A stretch of DNA of 64,000 nt from NCBI RefSeq assembly GCF_003063575.1, contig NZ_NESC01000002.1, positions 248,001 through 312,000 on the forward strand, read 5' to 3'. Position numbers and translations under genes: made by a program. This DNA is from Limnohabitans sp. Jir72. GTDB lineage: Bacteria > Pseudomonadota > Gammaproteobacteria > Burkholderiales > Burkholderiaceae_C. The notes under the pieces were generated by a model. That model ran no database searches and was not told the DNA's origin. It saw only the letters and a program-made list of their open reading frames with translations. Positions 33,094-43,309 of the stretch are shown piece by piece (within the stretch, counting starts at the first letter, position 1; the number at the start of each line of letters is the position of its first letter).

Positions 33094-34188
33094 TCACATG
33101 CGCCCGTAGGCAAAACCGACCTGGGGCGTGGTGCCCTCGATTTCGTCGAGCACCTTGAGCAAGGGGCCCAGTTCGCGGTAGCGGTCACAGGCCTTGCGGA
33201 TGTAGTGGATGAAGCGCGGCGCATCGGCCAAGTATTTGGGCTTGCCGTCGCGCAGTGTCAGGCGGGCAAAGATACCGGCCACCTTGAGGTGACGTTGCAA
33301 GCCCATCCACTCGACAGCACGGTAGAACGCACCAAAGTCGCTGTGCCAATCTTCAAAGTCCATCAGGCCGGCCTTGCGGGCTTTTTCCCAATAGCGGATG
33401 GTGATGTCGAGCACAAAGTCTTCTTCCCAGGTCAGGAAGGCATCGCGCATCAGGCTGGCGATGTCATAGGTGATGGGGCCATGCACCGCGTCCTGGAAGT
33501 CCAGCACGCCCAGCTGCTCACTCTGGTGCGGCATCATCAAGTTGCGCGGCATGTAATCACGGTGCACGTACACACTGGGCGCAGCCAGGTTGCGCTGCAC
33601 GATCAGGGCAAAGGCCTTGTCCACCGTTTCTTTGTCCTGGCCTTGCAGCTGCACGCCTTTGTGCTGGGCCAGGTACCAATCGGGAAACAAGCTCAGTTCA
33701 CGGCTCAGCAACGCCTGGTCATAGGGCAGCAACACACCGGGGCGCGAGGCCAGTTGCCACTGGATCAGCGTGTCCACCGCCTGCATGTACAGGCCATGGT
33801 TGGCCTGGGGGTCTTCGGCATCGATGGTCGACATCATGGTGGCGCTGCCCAGGTCGTTCAAGAGCATGAAGCCATGGGCCTCGTGCCAGTCCAGCACTTC
33901 GGGCACCCGCAGCCCCGCGTCCTTCATCAAAGCCGCGATCTTTACAAACGGTTGCGAATTTTCTTTGTCGGGTGGCGCGTCCATCACGATGCGGCTGTCG
34001 CCTGCCGAGGTGTCTACGCGCAGATAGCGGCGAAAGCTCGCATCGGCCGAGGCAATGCGCACCGTTGCGGGCAAAAGCCCCTGGGCGGATGCGATGCTGG
34101 CCATCCAGCTGTTGAACAAGGCTTGACGGGCCGGATCGGCCCAGCTGACTGCAGAAGTCACGGTGGGAGAGGAAGTAGGGTGGCTCAT
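33094..34188 (-). CDS. amgK: N-acetylmuramate/N-acetylglucosamine kinase (AmgK)
   Basis: From the ATG at 34188 the 364-residue protein is an aminoglycoside-phosphotransferase-fold kinase. The substrate and nucleotide loop is SADASFRRYLRVDT. The catalytic Brenner motif is VYVHRDYMPRNLMM, and the metal-binding Asp is in LGVLDFQDAVHGPITYDIAS. AmgK phosphorylates MurNAc at the anomeric position so that MurU can make UDP-MurNAc, a peptidoglycan recycling route that bypasses fosfomycin-sensitive MurA. It is divergent from lptD, as in many pseudomonads and betaproteobacteria. The rsmE start follows its stop by 2 bp. Confidence 0.9.
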   Translation of the reverse strand: MSHPTSSPTVTSAVSWADPARQALFNSWMASIASAQGLLPATVRIASADASFRRYLRVDTSAGDSRIVMDAPPDKENSQPFVKIAALMKDAGLRVPEVLDWHEAHGFMLLNDLGSATMMSTIDAEDPQANHGLYMQAVDTLIQWQLASRPGVLLPYDQALLSRELSLFPDWYLAQHKGVQLQGQDKETVDKAFALIVQRNLAAPSVYVHRDYMPRNLMMPHQSEQLGVLDFQDAVHGPITYDIASLMRDAFLTWEEDFVLDITIRYWEKARKAGLMDFEDWHSDFGAFYRAVEWMGLQRHLKVAGIFARLTLRDGKPKYLADAPRFIHYIRKACDRYRELGPLLKVLDEIEGTTPQVGFAYGRM

Positions 34189-34267
34189 GGATAATCGCAT
34201 TCTACAAAGCTCGCTCATGACACCTTCGCCGCTGCGAGCCCCCTTGCCATTCCTTATTTTCTGATTT

Positions 34268-36706
34268 GTGCTGACACCCTCTGCATTGCCCCGTCTGACG
34301 CTGACGGCTATTGCGCAACCCGCTTTGCGGGCTATCGCATTGGCTGTGCTGTGGGCCATCGCTGGCCAAGCTCACGCCCAAACAACAGGCCTGACTTTGC
34401 GCAAAAGCCCTGTGCTAGAAGAACGCATCTCTGAACGCCAGCGCACAGAAGGTGCCATTTTCGTTGGAGGGGAGCAGATCACCGCTCGACCCGACATGGA
34501 CCTGGTCATCGAAGGCCAAGCCACAGTGCGCCGCCCTGGCTTGTCCATCAAAGCCGATCGCGTCGAATTCGATCAAAGCCAAGACATCGTGAACGCCACC
34601 GGTCACGTGCGCATCAGCCGCGACGGCAGCATGTTTGAAGGCCCCAGCATGAAACTGCAAGTCGATAGCTTTCAGGGAGCCTTTGAAAAACCAAACTTCG
34701 AAATTTACCGTGGAGGCGGCTATGGCGACGCTTCTCAGGTGGAGTTCATCGACGAAAAACGCCACATCATCCACCAAGCCCGCTACACAACCTGTCGCCG
34801 CACACCTGGCCCTGAATGGCTGCCCGAATGGTTTGTCAAAGCAGCACAAATGACCATCGACGAGGAAGAGTCAACGATTCAAGCCGAAGATTTGCAGTTG
34901 CGGTTTCATGACGTGCCCCTGATGAGCGCGTCGTCGGTCAGCTTCCCTTTGACCGGTGAGCGCAAGTCGGGCTTTCTGCCCACCTTGATCGGCGTCGACT
35001 CGACCAACGGTTTGAGCATGTCCCTGCCGTATTACTGGGACATTGCCCCCAACCGTGATGCCACCATCACCACAAATTTGATGAGCAAACGTGGCGCTTC
35101 AGTGGACAGCGAGTTTCGGTATCTGGAGCAAGACTACAAAGGCCAGGCACGCCTGAACCTGATGCCCTCCGACAGTCTGCGACAGCAATCGCGCTGGGGC
35201 TTGTCTACACAGCACAATGGCAGCTTCGACACGGGCCTGGATACGGTTGGCCGTGTCGGTCTGGGCATGACCCTCAACCGGGTGAGCGATGACAACTATT
35301 GGCGTGACTTCCCCCGTTCAGGGCTTGCCCTGACGCAGCGCCTATTGCCATCTACTGGCGTGTTGTCCTGGAGTCGTGGCGATTTCAGCATGACGGCACA
35401 AGTTCAGCGCTGGCAAACACTTCAAGTCGACACTGGTGCCATCACCCCACCTTATGACCGAGCGCCACAAATCACCATGCGTTACGGACAGTGGAATGCA
35501 GAAGGCTTGGACTGGTCGATCGTGGGTGACACCACCCGTTTTGAAGCGGATTACTCACGCATCCCCAACGTCTCAACGGCCACTTTGGCCAGCTTGCGCA
35601 ATGGTGAGCGCAGCTATGTACAAGGCCAAGTCAGTCGGCCATGGATTCGGCCGTGGGGCTTCATCACACCTAAACTGCAGCTGCACGCCACTCGCTACTT
35701 GCTGGACAATCCTTTGGACTATGGCACAAGCGCGTTGAATCGCATTTTGCCCACCTTCAGTGTTGACTCAGGTTTGGTGTTCGAGCGTGAAACAAACTGG
35801 TTTGGCAAAGACATTTTGCAAACCTTGGAACCGCGTGCCTTTTATGCGCGCACGCCCTACCGCGACCAAAGCTTGTTTCCAATTTACGACAGTGGTGTCG
35901 CAGACTTCAACCTGTCCACGATCTACAGCGACAACCCCTATGTGGGGCAAGACCGCTTGGTGGATAACAACTCTCTGACTCTGGGCGTGAACACGCGGTT
36001 TTTTGATGCCACATCAGGCGCTGAGATGCTCAAATTGGGCGTAGCCCAACGTATTCGATTTGACAACCAATTAGTGGTTCTGGATCCCTTGAATCCCTTG
36101 AGCCCATCTACGTCACCCATATCCTCGGGCTTGAGTGACATGTTGCTGGGTGCTGGCGTGCGCTGGAACGATCGCTGGGCTTTCGACTCCACCGTGCAAG
36201 TCAACGCCCAAACCAGCAATGTCACCCGAACCACCCTGCAAAGCCGTTACAACCCGACACCTTACCGTGTGTTCAACACCGCCTATCGACTCAACCGCGG
36301 AGTGAGCGAACAAGTAGACATCGGATGGCAATGGCCGATCAATGACCTGTGGGGTGGCGGTGACAGCGAAACCGAATCCGCCTGGAGTCGCACCCGCGGC
36401 CAGGGTCTGGGGCCTGACCGCTGGTACAGCGTAGGCCGGGCCAACTTCAGCTTGAGCGAAAAGCGCCTCGTGGACACCATCGTCGGCTTCGAATACGATG
36501 CCGGATGTTGGCTGGGGCGCATTGTCTTTGAACGTCTGCAAAGCACGGTCAGCACGTCCAACACCCGACTGCTATTTCAAATGGAGTTTGTAGGCCTGGC
36601 CAGAGCAGGCTCCAGTCCGTTGCAAAGTCTGCGCAACAACATCACCAATTACCAATTCCTGCGCGACAGCACAGCACAACCGAGCCGCTTCCAGACATAT
36701 GAATGA
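34268..36706 (+). CDS. lptD: LPS-assembly outer membrane protein LptD
   Basis: The 812-residue outer membrane barrel starts at a GTG; the signal peptide ends near IAGQAHAQ. An OstA/LptA-like periplasmic domain covers about residues 50-190 (VRRPGLSIKADRVEF, then NATGHVRISRDG). The LptD barrel domain occupies the rest (LPTLIGVDSTNGLSMSLPYY, then WDIAPNRDATITTNL). Single cysteines in the N-terminal (ARYTTCRRT) and C-terminal (GCWLGRIVF) parts could form an interdomain disulfide. LptD with LptE inserts lipopolysaccharide into the outer leaflet. It overlaps surA by 8 nt. Confidence 0.95.
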   Translation: MLTPSALPRLTLTAIAQPALRAIALAVLWAIAGQAHAQTTGLTLRKSPVLEERISERQRTEGAIFVGGEQITARPDMDLVIEGQATVRRPGLSIKADRVEFDQSQDIVNATGHVRISRDGSMFEGPSMKLQVDSFQGAFEKPNFEIYRGGGYGDASQVEFIDEKRHIIHQARYTTCRRTPGPEWLPEWFVKAAQMTIDEEESTIQAEDLQLRFHDVPLMSASSVSFPLTGERKSGFLPTLIGVDSTNGLSMSLPYYWDIAPNRDATITTNLMSKRGASVDSEFRYLEQDYKGQARLNLMPSDSLRQQSRWGLSTQHNGSFDTGLDTVGRVGLGMTLNRVSDDNYWRDFPRSGLALTQRLLPSTGVLSWSRGDFSMTAQVQRWQTLQVDTGAITPPYDRAPQITMRYGQWNAEGLDWSIVGDTTRFEADYSRIPNVSTATLASLRNGERSYVQGQVSRPWIRPWGFITPKLQLHATRYLLDNPLDYGTSALNRILPTFSVDSGLVFERETNWFGKDILQTLEPRAFYARTPYRDQSLFPIYDSGVADFNLSTIYSDNPYVGQDRLVDNNSLTLGVNTRFFDATSGAEMLKLGVAQRIRFDNQLVVLDPLNPLSPSTSPISSGLSDMLLGAGVRWNDRWAFDSTVQVNAQTSNVTRTTLQSRYNPTPYRVFNTAYRLNRGVSEQVDIGWQWPINDLWGGGDSETESAWSRTRGQGLGPDRWYSVGRANFSLSEKRLVDTIVGFEYDAGCWLGRIVFERLQSTVSTSNTRLLFQMEFVGLARAGSSPLQSLRNNITNYQFLRDSTAQPSRFQTYE

Positions 36707-38042
36707 TCACTTTTCCTCCGCACGCTCTGCTGGATTGAGCTGCATCTTGGCCTTGACCAGCTTGCTGAGTTCTCTCAACTTGGCCGCGCAAAATGTGCCC
36801 AACAGCCCTCGTCAAGCCGACTTCATCGTGGCCGTTGTCAACTCCGAACCTATCACCAACCAGGATGTGCAAGCCCTGCGTCAACGCATGACACGTGAGA
36901 CGCCAGGTCGTGGGGCACCCAGCTCAGACACAGCCCAGCTTAACCGCCAAGCATTGGAGCAATTGATCAATGAGAAGGCTCAGCTGCAGCAAGCCCGTGA
37001 AAGTGGCATCAAGATCGAAGATGAAGCGATTGATCAAGCCGAAATGAACGTTGTGACCAACAACCAAATTACGCGTGACGAATTTCGCAAACGCCTGGTG
37101 AAAGACGGTTTAACGGTCAAAGCCTTTCGCGACCAATTGCGTGACCAACTCATGCTCACTCGCGTGCGCGAGCGCGAGGTGGAAACCCGTGTCCGTGTGA
37201 GCGACATGGAGGTTGAACAGTACCTGCAAGCACAGATTCAGGCACAAGGCGGTCAAGCCCCGATTGAATTGAATTTGGGCATGATTCTGGTGGCAGTGCC
37301 CGAAAACAGCAGCAGCGTGCAAATCAAGGCACTTCAAGAGCGCGCCGAGGATGTTGCACGCCGAGCCCGAAGTGGGGAGAATTTTGTCAATTTGGCCCAG
37401 AATTTTTCTGATACAGCCGACAAGGGCATCAATGGCGGCGAAATGGGACTTCGCGCTGCTGAGCGTTATCCAGACTTGTTTGTGAACGCCACACGAAACC
37501 TGCGTGTTGGTGCCATCTCTGCAGTTGTGCAATCCGGTGCCGGTTTTCACATTCTCAAAGTGATCGAGCGCCGCCAAGGTCAAGCCACATGGATGGTGAC
37601 GCAGACGCGCGCTCGCCATATCTTGCTTCGCCCCTCAGCCCAAATGTCGCAAACCCAAGCCATTGCACGCTTGAACGATGTGCGCCAAAGCATCATCGCA
37701 GGCAAAGCTGACTTTGCCTCGTTGGCACGGCAGCTCTCCCAAGACGGTAGCGCCTCTCAAGGCGGTGATTTGGGGTGGGTCAACCCCGGCATGTTTGTGC
37801 CTGAGTTTGAGCAGGTGATGAACGGCCTTCGCCCTGGCCAATTGGCAGAGCCTCTGGTCTCCCGCTTTGGCGTGCACTTGATTGAGGTCACAGACCGCCG
37901 CAACGCGCCACTGTCAGATCAGGACCAGCGCACAGTTGCACGCAATGCCTTGCGCGAGAAGAAGCTCGAAGAAGCCTACACCAGCTGGGTCGATGATGTG
38001 CGCAGCCGCGCCTACGTCGAGATGCGCGAGCCGCCCCAATGA
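36699..38042 (+). CDS. surA: Periplasmic peptidylprolyl isomerase/chaperone SurA
   Basis: The 447-residue protein has an N-terminal signal peptide ([17 protein letters not shown]). A SurA N-terminal domain follows ([20 protein letters not shown]), then two parvulin domains (first around [18 protein letters not shown], second around [20 protein letters not shown] and [20 protein letters not shown]). SurA helps fold outer membrane proteins including LptD, and the lptD-surA overlap reflects that. The 3' end overlaps rsmA by 4 nt. Confidence 0.95.
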   Translation: MNDHFSSARSAGLSCILALTSLLSSLNLAAQNVPNSPRQADFIVAVVNSEPITNQDVQALRQRMTRETPGRGAPSSDTAQLNRQALEQLINEKAQLQQARESGIKIEDEAIDQAEMNVVTNNQITRDEFRKRLVKDGLTVKAFRDQLRDQLMLTRVREREVETRVRVSDMEVEQYLQAQIQAQGGQAPIELNLGMILVAVPENSSSVQIKALQERAEDVARRARSGENFVNLAQNFSDTADKGINGGEMGLRAAERYPDLFVNATRNLRVGAISAVVQSGAGFHILKVIERRQGQATWMVTQTRARHILLRPSAQMSQTQAIARLNDVRQSIIAGKADFASLARQLSQDGSASQGGDLGWVNPGMFVPEFEQVMNGLRPGQLAEPLVSRFGVHLIEVTDRRNAPLSDQDQRTVARNALREKKLEEAYTSWVDDVRSRAYVEMREPPQ

Positions 38043-38821
38043 AACACATCGCCCGCAAACGTTTCGGTCAGCACTTTTTGACCGACGGCGGCATCATCGA
38101 TGCCATCGTGGACGCCATTGGCCCACAAGCGGGCCAAGCCATGGTCGAGATCGGCCCGGGTCTGGCCGCGCTCACACAACCTTTGGTCGAGCGACTGGGT
38201 CACCTGACCGTGATCGAACTCGACCGCGATCTGGCGGTTCGCCTGCGCTTGCACGAGCAACTGACCGTGGTCGAGTCGGACGTGCTCAAGGTCAACTTCA
38301 CCGAGCTGTCGCACGCCATGCTGGCCGCGCAGACCACTGCAGCCAAAGCGGGCAAGATCCGCGTTGTGGGCAACTTGCCCTACAACATCTCCACGCCCAT
38401 CTTGTTTCACTTGCTCGAGCATGTGGCGGTGATCGAAGACCAGCACTTCATGCTGCAAAAAGAAGTGATCGACCGCATGGTGGCCCGGCCCGCCACCTCG
38501 GACTACAGCCGCCTGTCTGTGATGCTGCAATGGCGGTACGACATGGCCAACGTGTTGTTCGTACCGCCAGAAAGCTTTGATCCTCCACCTCGCGTGGACA
38601 GCGCCGTGGTGCGCATGGTGCCCCTGGCCCAACCACCGGTGGTGAACGTCAAGACCCTGGAGACTTTGGTGCAGGTGGCTTTCAGCCAGCGCCGCAAAAT
38701 CTTGCGCAACACCTTGGGCAAATGGCTTGATGAAAAAGGCTTTGCGGGCACTTTCGATTTGCAGCGCCGCGCTGAAGAGGTGCCGGTGGCCGAGTTTGTA
38801 GCCCTGGCACAAGCGGTCTGA
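38039..38821 (+). CDS. rsmA: 16S rRNA (adenine(1518)-N6/adenine(1519)-N6)-dimethyltransferase
   Basis: The 260-residue protein is the KsgA/RsmA dimethylase. The N-terminus is [20 protein letters not shown], the SAM motif I is [14 protein letters not shown], and the catalytic motif IV is [19 protein letters not shown] (NLPY). The C-terminal FLVPPESF-type segment reads [20 protein letters not shown]. It acts late in 30S assembly. The start overlaps the surA stop (ATGA). A palindromic element follows the stop. Confidence 0.96.
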   Translation: MKHIARKRFGQHFLTDGGIIDAIVDAIGPQAGQAMVEIGPGLAALTQPLVERLGHLTVIELDRDLAVRLRLHEQLTVVESDVLKVNFTELSHAMLAAQTTAAKAGKIRVVGNLPYNISTPILFHLLEHVAVIEDQHFMLQKEVIDRMVARPATSDYSRLSVMLQWRYDMANVLFVPPESFDPPPRVDSAVVRMVPLAQPPVVNVKTLETLVQVAFSQRRKILRNTLGKWLDEKGFAGTFDLQRRAEEVPVAEFVALAQAV

Positions 38822-38849
38822 ACCCACGGGTACCGCTGACATCTGCCTT

Positions 38850-38916
38850 TGTAGGAGCCCACCCCGTGGGCGATTTCTCGCATACCTCATGAAATCGCCC
38901 ACGGGTGGGCTCCTAC
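38850..38916. repeat. Long palindromic REP-like element, copy 7
   Basis: TGTAGGAGCCCACCCCGTGG plus GCGATTTC pairs with GAAATCGCCCAC, GGGTGGGCTCCTACA. The arms match copy 1 near otnK and the coxD-coxE array. It lies 28 bp after rsmA and could also act as a barrier to exonucleases or as a transcription terminator. Confidence 0.85.
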
Positions 38917-39001
38917 ACAGATCCGAATCCAGCGCTTGCAGACGAACGACCATCCATCAATGAAAAGTGAGGCGTTCTGCAGATGCGCACATGCGCCTTG
39001 G

Positions 39002-39032
39002 CCAAAGAAAAAGCCCGTCAATGACGGGCTTT
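39002..39032 (-). terminator. Rho-independent terminator for the barstar operon
   Basis: AAAGCCCGTCA (39010-39020) and TGACGGGCTTT (39022-39032) form a perfect hairpin. Read on the minus strand, the stem is followed by a T-rich run (TTTTTCTTT), as expected for a terminator downstream of the gene ending at 39067. On the plus strand it could also stop rsmA read-through. Confidence 0.75.
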
Positions 39033-39066
39033 GTCATGGGTGCCAACAAGTGGCTCAACGCACAGA

Positions 39067-39270
39067 TCAGGCGGCTGCGAGCCAGTAACCTGCGTTGAAT
39101 GGGCTGCTCATGCGCAGCGCCAAGGGCGACACGTCGACCAGTTTGTCGGTCGGCATTTTTTCGCCTTCTTCGACCGATTCGGCCACTTCGGCTTCTTCGG
39201 TTTGTGCCTCAATCGCCCGTCCTGCTTGGCTGTTTTGCGCAGAACGGGCTACAGAAAAGAATAGAAGCAT
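39067..39270 (-). CDS. Small hypothetical protein downstream of barstar
   Basis: The 67-residue product begins MLLFFSVARSAQNSQAGRAI, continues with a run rich in Glu (about residues 22-38) and ends in VSPLALRMSSPFNAGYWLAA. Codon usage looks gene-like and a terminator follows directly. The start overlaps the barstar 3' end by 22 nt, suggesting coupling. No family is recognised. It could be a small accessory of the RNase-inhibitor pair or an unrelated passenger. Confidence 0.5.
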   Translation of the reverse strand: MLLFFSVARSAQNSQAGRAIEAQTEEAEVAESVEEGEKMPTDKLVDVSPLALRMSSPFNAGYWLAAA

Positions 39271-39674
39271 CGGAAGGGTATCTTCCTGTCTCCCCAGTAA
39301 TCGGCCGTGTCACGGAAGATGTCCAACAACTGCTCGCGGGCTTCCTTGTCGAACTTCAAGTTGGCGGGAATCGACTCCAGCACCACAATGAAGCCCGGTT
39401 GCGGGCCCGACTTGTGCAGCGGGTCGGTCATGCAGTCGTACAAAGCATCAAAGTTCTTGCCGAAGTGCGAAGGCAGTGTGAATTGCGCGCCAATCAGATC
39501 CAACACGTCTTGTTTGCTCTGGGCTTCGGCCAAGTTGGCATACAAAAAGTGATGACCCAAACCTTGGGCGGCTTCCTGCAAATCGCTCACGCGGTAAGCG
39601 CGAATCGACTGCACGATGTTCGACCGCACGCCCTTCAGGGGCGGCTCTTGGTCATGACGAATCGGCTTGTCCAT
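39249..39674 (-). CDS. Barstar-family ribonuclease inhibitor
   Basis: The 141-residue protein has the barstar fold: LYANLAEAQSKQDVLDLIGA, then FTLPSHFGKNFDALYDCMTD with the family F-x-x-P-x-x-F/Y-G-x-N-x-D-A-L pattern. In barstar this segment plugs the RNase active site. It lies 24 bp downstream of a barnase-like secreted RNase on the same strand, which makes the pair self-explanatory: the inhibitor protects the cytoplasm before export. Confidence 0.9.
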   Translation of the reverse strand: MDKPIRHDQEPPLKGVRSNIVQSIRAYRVSDLQEAAQGLGHHFLYANLAEAQSKQDVLDLIGAQFTLPSHFGKNFDALYDCMTDPLHKSGPQPGFIVVLESIPANLKFDKEAREQLLDIFRDTADYWGDRKIPFRCFYSFL

Positions 39675-39698
39675 CTCCGTGGTTCTTTCTCTTAAAAA

Positions 39699-40112
39699 TC
39701 AGTTCTTATCAACAATTTCGCGAAAACTCGCGTAATGGTCCTGGGTGTAGTAACAGGCTCTCGGCTTGCGAGGCTCCTGTCCACCACACACGATGCGTCG
39801 GGCGCCGCGATCACGCGAACCGGGGGTCTTGACGGTGTATTCACGGTAGTAGCCCCGATCTTGCCGAGGCAACTGACGTTCACGATTGCCAAAAACAACC
39901 CCGTCCTTTTCGTAAAGAAAAGGACCACCCTGACGGATGAGTTGGTAAGTGGCTTGCCCTTCTCGCGGCAAATCTGCCACCGAGAGGCTGGGTGAAGTTG
40001 TTGCGTCGGTAGTGGTTTTGGATTGCACCAAAAGAGTGCCAACCATCAACATGGCCCCGAAAAACACTGCTAACCAGCGTTTAAACCCGCGGCTTTGCTT
40101 CACTGCCTTCAT
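39699..40112 (-). CDS. Barnase-like secreted ribonuclease
   Basis: From the ATG at 40112 (GAAAGG site) the 137-residue protein has a basic N-terminus and one hydrophobic helix (WLAVFFGAMLMVGTLLVQ), a signal peptide or anchor. It then has a microbial RNase domain. The segment VVFGNRERQLPRQDRGYYRE matches barnase around its catalytic Glu. RDRGARRIVCGG carries the Arg and YYTQDHYASFREI the catalytic His, so the Glu-Arg-His set is intact. Two extra cysteines (IVCGG and RACYY) may form a disulfide. The paired barstar gene follows. Confidence 0.85.
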   Translation of the reverse strand: MKAVKQSRGFKRWLAVFFGAMLMVGTLLVQSKTTTDATTSPSLSVADLPREGQATYQLIRQGGPFLYEKDGVVFGNRERQLPRQDRGYYREYTVKTPGSRDRGARRIVCGGQEPRKPRACYYTQDHYASFREIVDKN

Positions 40113-40265
40113 GAAAACACCTTTCAAGAGCTCCGGGTTAACCCGAAAACTCGAAGGCGCTAGTGTGATGCAATTGTCACAAAAATGCAAGTCCTTGCAT
40201 GTTTAATGAGCAGCGATTTCAAGGGTTCAGCGCCTGTAAGTTAGCACTTGCAATCAAGAATGCTC

Positions 40266-42569
40266 TCAACGAGCAACGTTTGCATCTGCCACCGTCAAGG
40301 CCGTCATGTTCACAATGCGTCGCACCGTGGTGCTGGGGGTCAGGATGTGCACCGGCTTGGAGGCCCCGAGCAAGACCGGGCCCACAGCGATGTTGCCGCC
40401 CGCTGCTGTTTTGAGCAGGTTGTAAGCGATGTTGGCCGCATCGATGTTGGGTAAAACCAGCAAATTGGCGTCCCCTGCCAAAGTGCTGTTGGGCATGATG
40501 GCGCGGCGCGCAGCCGCATCCAGAGCCACGTCGCCGTGCATTTCGCCGTCGACTTCCAGCCAAGGCGCGTTGCTGCGCAACAACTCCAGCACCTCACGCA
40601 TCTTGACCGCGCTGGGCTGGTTGGACGAGCCAAAGTTGGAATGCGACAGCAAAGCCGCTTTGGGCTTGAGGCCGAAACGGCGCATTTCTTCGGCGGCCAT
40701 CACGGTGATCTCGGCCAATTGCTCAGCCGTCGGGTCGTAGTTCACGTGGGTGTCCACCATGAAGACCTGGCGCCCAGGCAGCATCAAGCCGTTCATGCAG
40801 GCGAAGGTGTTCACGCCCTTGCGTTTGCCCACCACCTGATCGATGTAGCTCAGGTGCATCGGGTTGGTGCCCCAGGTGCCGCAAATCATGCCGTCCACGT
40901 CGCCTTTGTGGAGCAACATGGCGCCAATGAGCGACAAACGACGGCGCATTTCAATCTTGGCGATCTGTTGGGTGATGCCCTTGCGCTCGGTCATGCGGTG
41001 GTAGGTCTGCCAAAAATCGCGGTAACGGTGGTCCATCTCGACGTTGACCACGTCGTAGTCCAGCTCTTCTTTCAGGCGCAGGCCAAATTTCTCGATGCGC
41101 TCGGCGATCACCGCGGGGCGGCCAATCAGGGTCGGACGGGCAATGCCCTCGTCCACCACGATCTGGGCAGCGCGCAAGACGCGTTCTTCTTCGCCCTCGC
41201 TGTACGCAATGCGTTTCTTCAGGGCACGCTTGGCGGCCGTGAAAATCGGCTTCATCATGGTGCCCGAGGCGTAGACAAAGCCTTGCAGGCGTTCACGGTA
41301 AGCGTCCATGTCGGCAATGGGGCGCGAAGCCACACCGCTTTCGGCTGCGGCTTGGGCCACGGCCGGGGCGATCTTCATCATCAAGCGCGGATCGAAAGGC
41401 TTGGGGATCAGGTACTCAGGCCCAAACGCCAGGGGCTCGCCCACGTAGGCTGCTGCCACCACTTCGCTTTGCTCGGCCTGCGCCAGCTCGGCAATGGCGT
41501 ACACCGCAGCGATTTCCATCTCCAAGGTGATCGTGGTCGCACCACAATCCAGCGCACCACGGAAGATGTAGGGGAAGCACAGGACGTTGTTGACCTGGTT
41601 GGGGTAATCGGTGCGGCCCGTGGCCATGATGGCGTCGTCGCGCACCGCTTTCACATCCGCCGGATCGATCTCGGGGTTGGGGTTGGCCAGCGCGAAGATC
41701 AGCGGCTTGGCCGCCATTTTCTTGACCATGTCCTGCTTGAGCACGCCACCGGCCGACAGGCCCAAAAACACGTCCGCACCTTCGATCACTTCGGCCAGCG
41801 TGCGCTGATCGGTTTTCTGCACGAACTGGATCTTGTCTTCGTCCATCAGCTCGGTACGGCCTTCGTAGACTACACCAGCCAGGTCGGTGACCCAGATGTT
41901 CTCACGTGGAATGCCCAGCTTGACCAGCAGCCCCAAGCAAGCCAGCGCCGCAGCGCCCGCACCCGAGGTGACCAGCTTGATCTTTTTCGGGTCTTTGTCC
42001 ACCACCTTGAGGCCGTTCAGAATGGCCGCGCCCACCACAATGGCGGTGCCATGCTGGTCGTCGTGAAAGACCGGGATCTTCATGCGCTCGCGCAGCTTGC
42101 GCTCGATGTAAAAGCAATCGGGCGCCTTGATGTCTTCGAGGTTGATGCCGCCAAAGGTCGGCTCCAGCGAGGCAATGATCTCGACCAGTTTGTCCGGGTC
42201 TTTTTCGTTGATCTCGATGTCGAACACGTCGATGCCCGAGAACTTCTTGAACAAGACGCCCTTGCCTTCCATGACGGGTTTGCTGGCCAGCGGGCCGATG
42301 TCGCCCAAGCCCAGCACAGCGGTGCCATTGGTCACCACGCCCACCAGGTTGCCCCGGCTGGTGTACTTGAAGGCATTGGCCGGGTCCTTGACGATTTCTT
42401 CGCAAGGTGCCGCCACGCCGGGCGAATAGGCCAAGGCCAAGTCGTGCTGGTTGACCAACTGCTTGGTGGCCGCGATGGCGATTTTTCCGGGGGTGGGGAA
42501 CTCGTGGTACTCGAGTGCGGCTTTGCGCAATTGGGCGCGTTTTTCTTCGGCTTGGAGCTTGTTGCTCAT
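40266..42569 (-). CDS. maeB: NADP-dependent malic enzyme, MaeB type (fused phosphotransacetylase-like domain)
   Basis: From the ATG at 42569 (GGAG site) the 767-residue protein has an N-terminal malic enzyme domain (about 1-430). Its landmarks are [56 protein letters not shown] and [18 protein letters not shown]-terminal phosphotransacetylase-like domain follows (about 440-767; [20 protein letters not shown]). It decarboxylates malate to pyruvate with NADPH formation; the C-terminal domain is regulatory in MaeB, responding to acetyl-CoA. An upstream in-frame ATG lacks a better ribosome site. Confidence 0.95.
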   Translation of the reverse strand: MSNKLQAEEKRAQLRKAALEYHEFPTPGKIAIAATKQLVNQHDLALAYSPGVAAPCEEIVKDPANAFKYTSRGNLVGVVTNGTAVLGLGDIGPLASKPVMEGKGVLFKKFSGIDVFDIEINEKDPDKLVEIIASLEPTFGGINLEDIKAPDCFYIERKLRERMKIPVFHDDQHGTAIVVGAAILNGLKVVDKDPKKIKLVTSGAGAAALACLGLLVKLGIPRENIWVTDLAGVVYEGRTELMDEDKIQFVQKTDQRTLAEVIEGADVFLGLSAGGVLKQDMVKKMAAKPLIFALANPNPEIDPADVKAVRDDAIMATGRTDYPNQVNNVLCFPYIFRGALDCGATTITLEMEIAAVYAIAELAQAEQSEVVAAAYVGEPLAFGPEYLIPKPFDPRLMMKIAPAVAQAAAESGVASRPIADMDAYRERLQGFVYASGTMMKPIFTAAKRALKKRIAYSEGEEERVLRAAQIVVDEGIARPTLIGRPAVIAERIEKFGLRLKEELDYDVVNVEMDHRYRDFWQTYHRMTERKGITQQIAKIEMRRRLSLIGAMLLHKGDVDGMICGTWGTNPMHLSYIDQVVGKRKGVNTFACMNGLMLPGRQVFMVDTHVNYDPTAEQLAEITVMAAEEMRRFGLKPKAALLSHSNFGSSNQPSAVKMREVLELLRSNAPWLEVDGEMHGDVALDAAARRAIMPNSTLAGDANLLVLPNIDAANIAYNLLKTAAGGNIAVGPVLLGASKPVHILTPSTTVRRIVNMTALTVADANVAR

Positions 42570-42728
42570 GGTGATCTCCATCGTGTCATCGATCAGACAT
42601 TTCATCTGGTGATATTGGTTTTCCCATTGTAGTCCGCCAAATTGACGCGCAACACTTGCTAAATCGGCGTACTGAGTGAGTTGGCTTTTGACTTTTACGC
42701 ACAGATCAGACGGTACGCCTGCTGTGCA

Positions 42729-43307
42729 TCAGCGCAAATGCTTCCATGCTTTGTGGCCCAAGGCCTGCGCGATCGACACCGCCCGAGGGCCCGGCACCAC
42801 CGTGAAAGACTCACCAGCGCGCAATGTGCCTGCGACATCCACGGCCAGATAAAAACCGCACCGCCCGCTTTGCACCATGTGCTTAGAGGCTTGGGTGTAG
42901 CCCATCACCGCGTTGAATTTGCCACAAGGCTCGCGTGGCTGGGTGACACGCAGCACCACCTCGTCAAAGCGCAAGAGGTCACCGATGAACACCTGGTCCT
43001 CGAGCACGCCTTCCAAGCTCAGGTTCTCCCCCAAATATCCAGGGGCCAAAGGCTCGTCGAACAAGGTCACGCCTTGCGTTTGGCGTTGTGCCTGCCACCA
43101 GGCAAGGTGCTCAAACGGCAAGGCATAGATGGCTTTGCTCAGCCCGCCATGCACACTCAAATCCGACTGCTCATCGCCCACCAGCCCCAGAGGCCCGGCC
43201 AAGGCCTGCGCCACAGCGGTCTTGCCAATGGCCGACATGAGTTTGCGATCGCCCACCTTCAATGGCCGGACCGTGCCGGTTTGGATGGAACGCAAGCGAC
43301 CGGTCAC
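42729..43307 (-). CDS. MOSC domain protein (YiiM-like)
   Basis: The 192-residue protein contains a MOSC domain: DLSVHGGLSKAIYALPFEHL, then YLGENLSLEGVLEDQVFIGD and VTQPREPCGKFNAVMGYTQA with the conserved Cys. MOSC proteins bind molybdenum cofactor or mediate N-hydroxylated compound reduction (YiiM). The start is a GTG 2 bp after the pepP stop, so it is in the murU-pepP transcript. Confidence 0.85.
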   Translation of the reverse strand: MTGRLRSIQTGTVRPLKVGDRKLMSAIGKTAVAQALAGPLGLVGDEQSDLSVHGGLSKAIYALPFEHLAWWQAQRQTQGVTLFDEPLAPGYLGENLSLEGVLEDQVFIGDLLRFDEVVLRVTQPREPCGKFNAVMGYTQASKHMVQSGRCGFYLAVDVAGTLRAGESFTVVPGPRAVSIAQALGHKAWKHLR

Positions 43308-43309
43308 AA

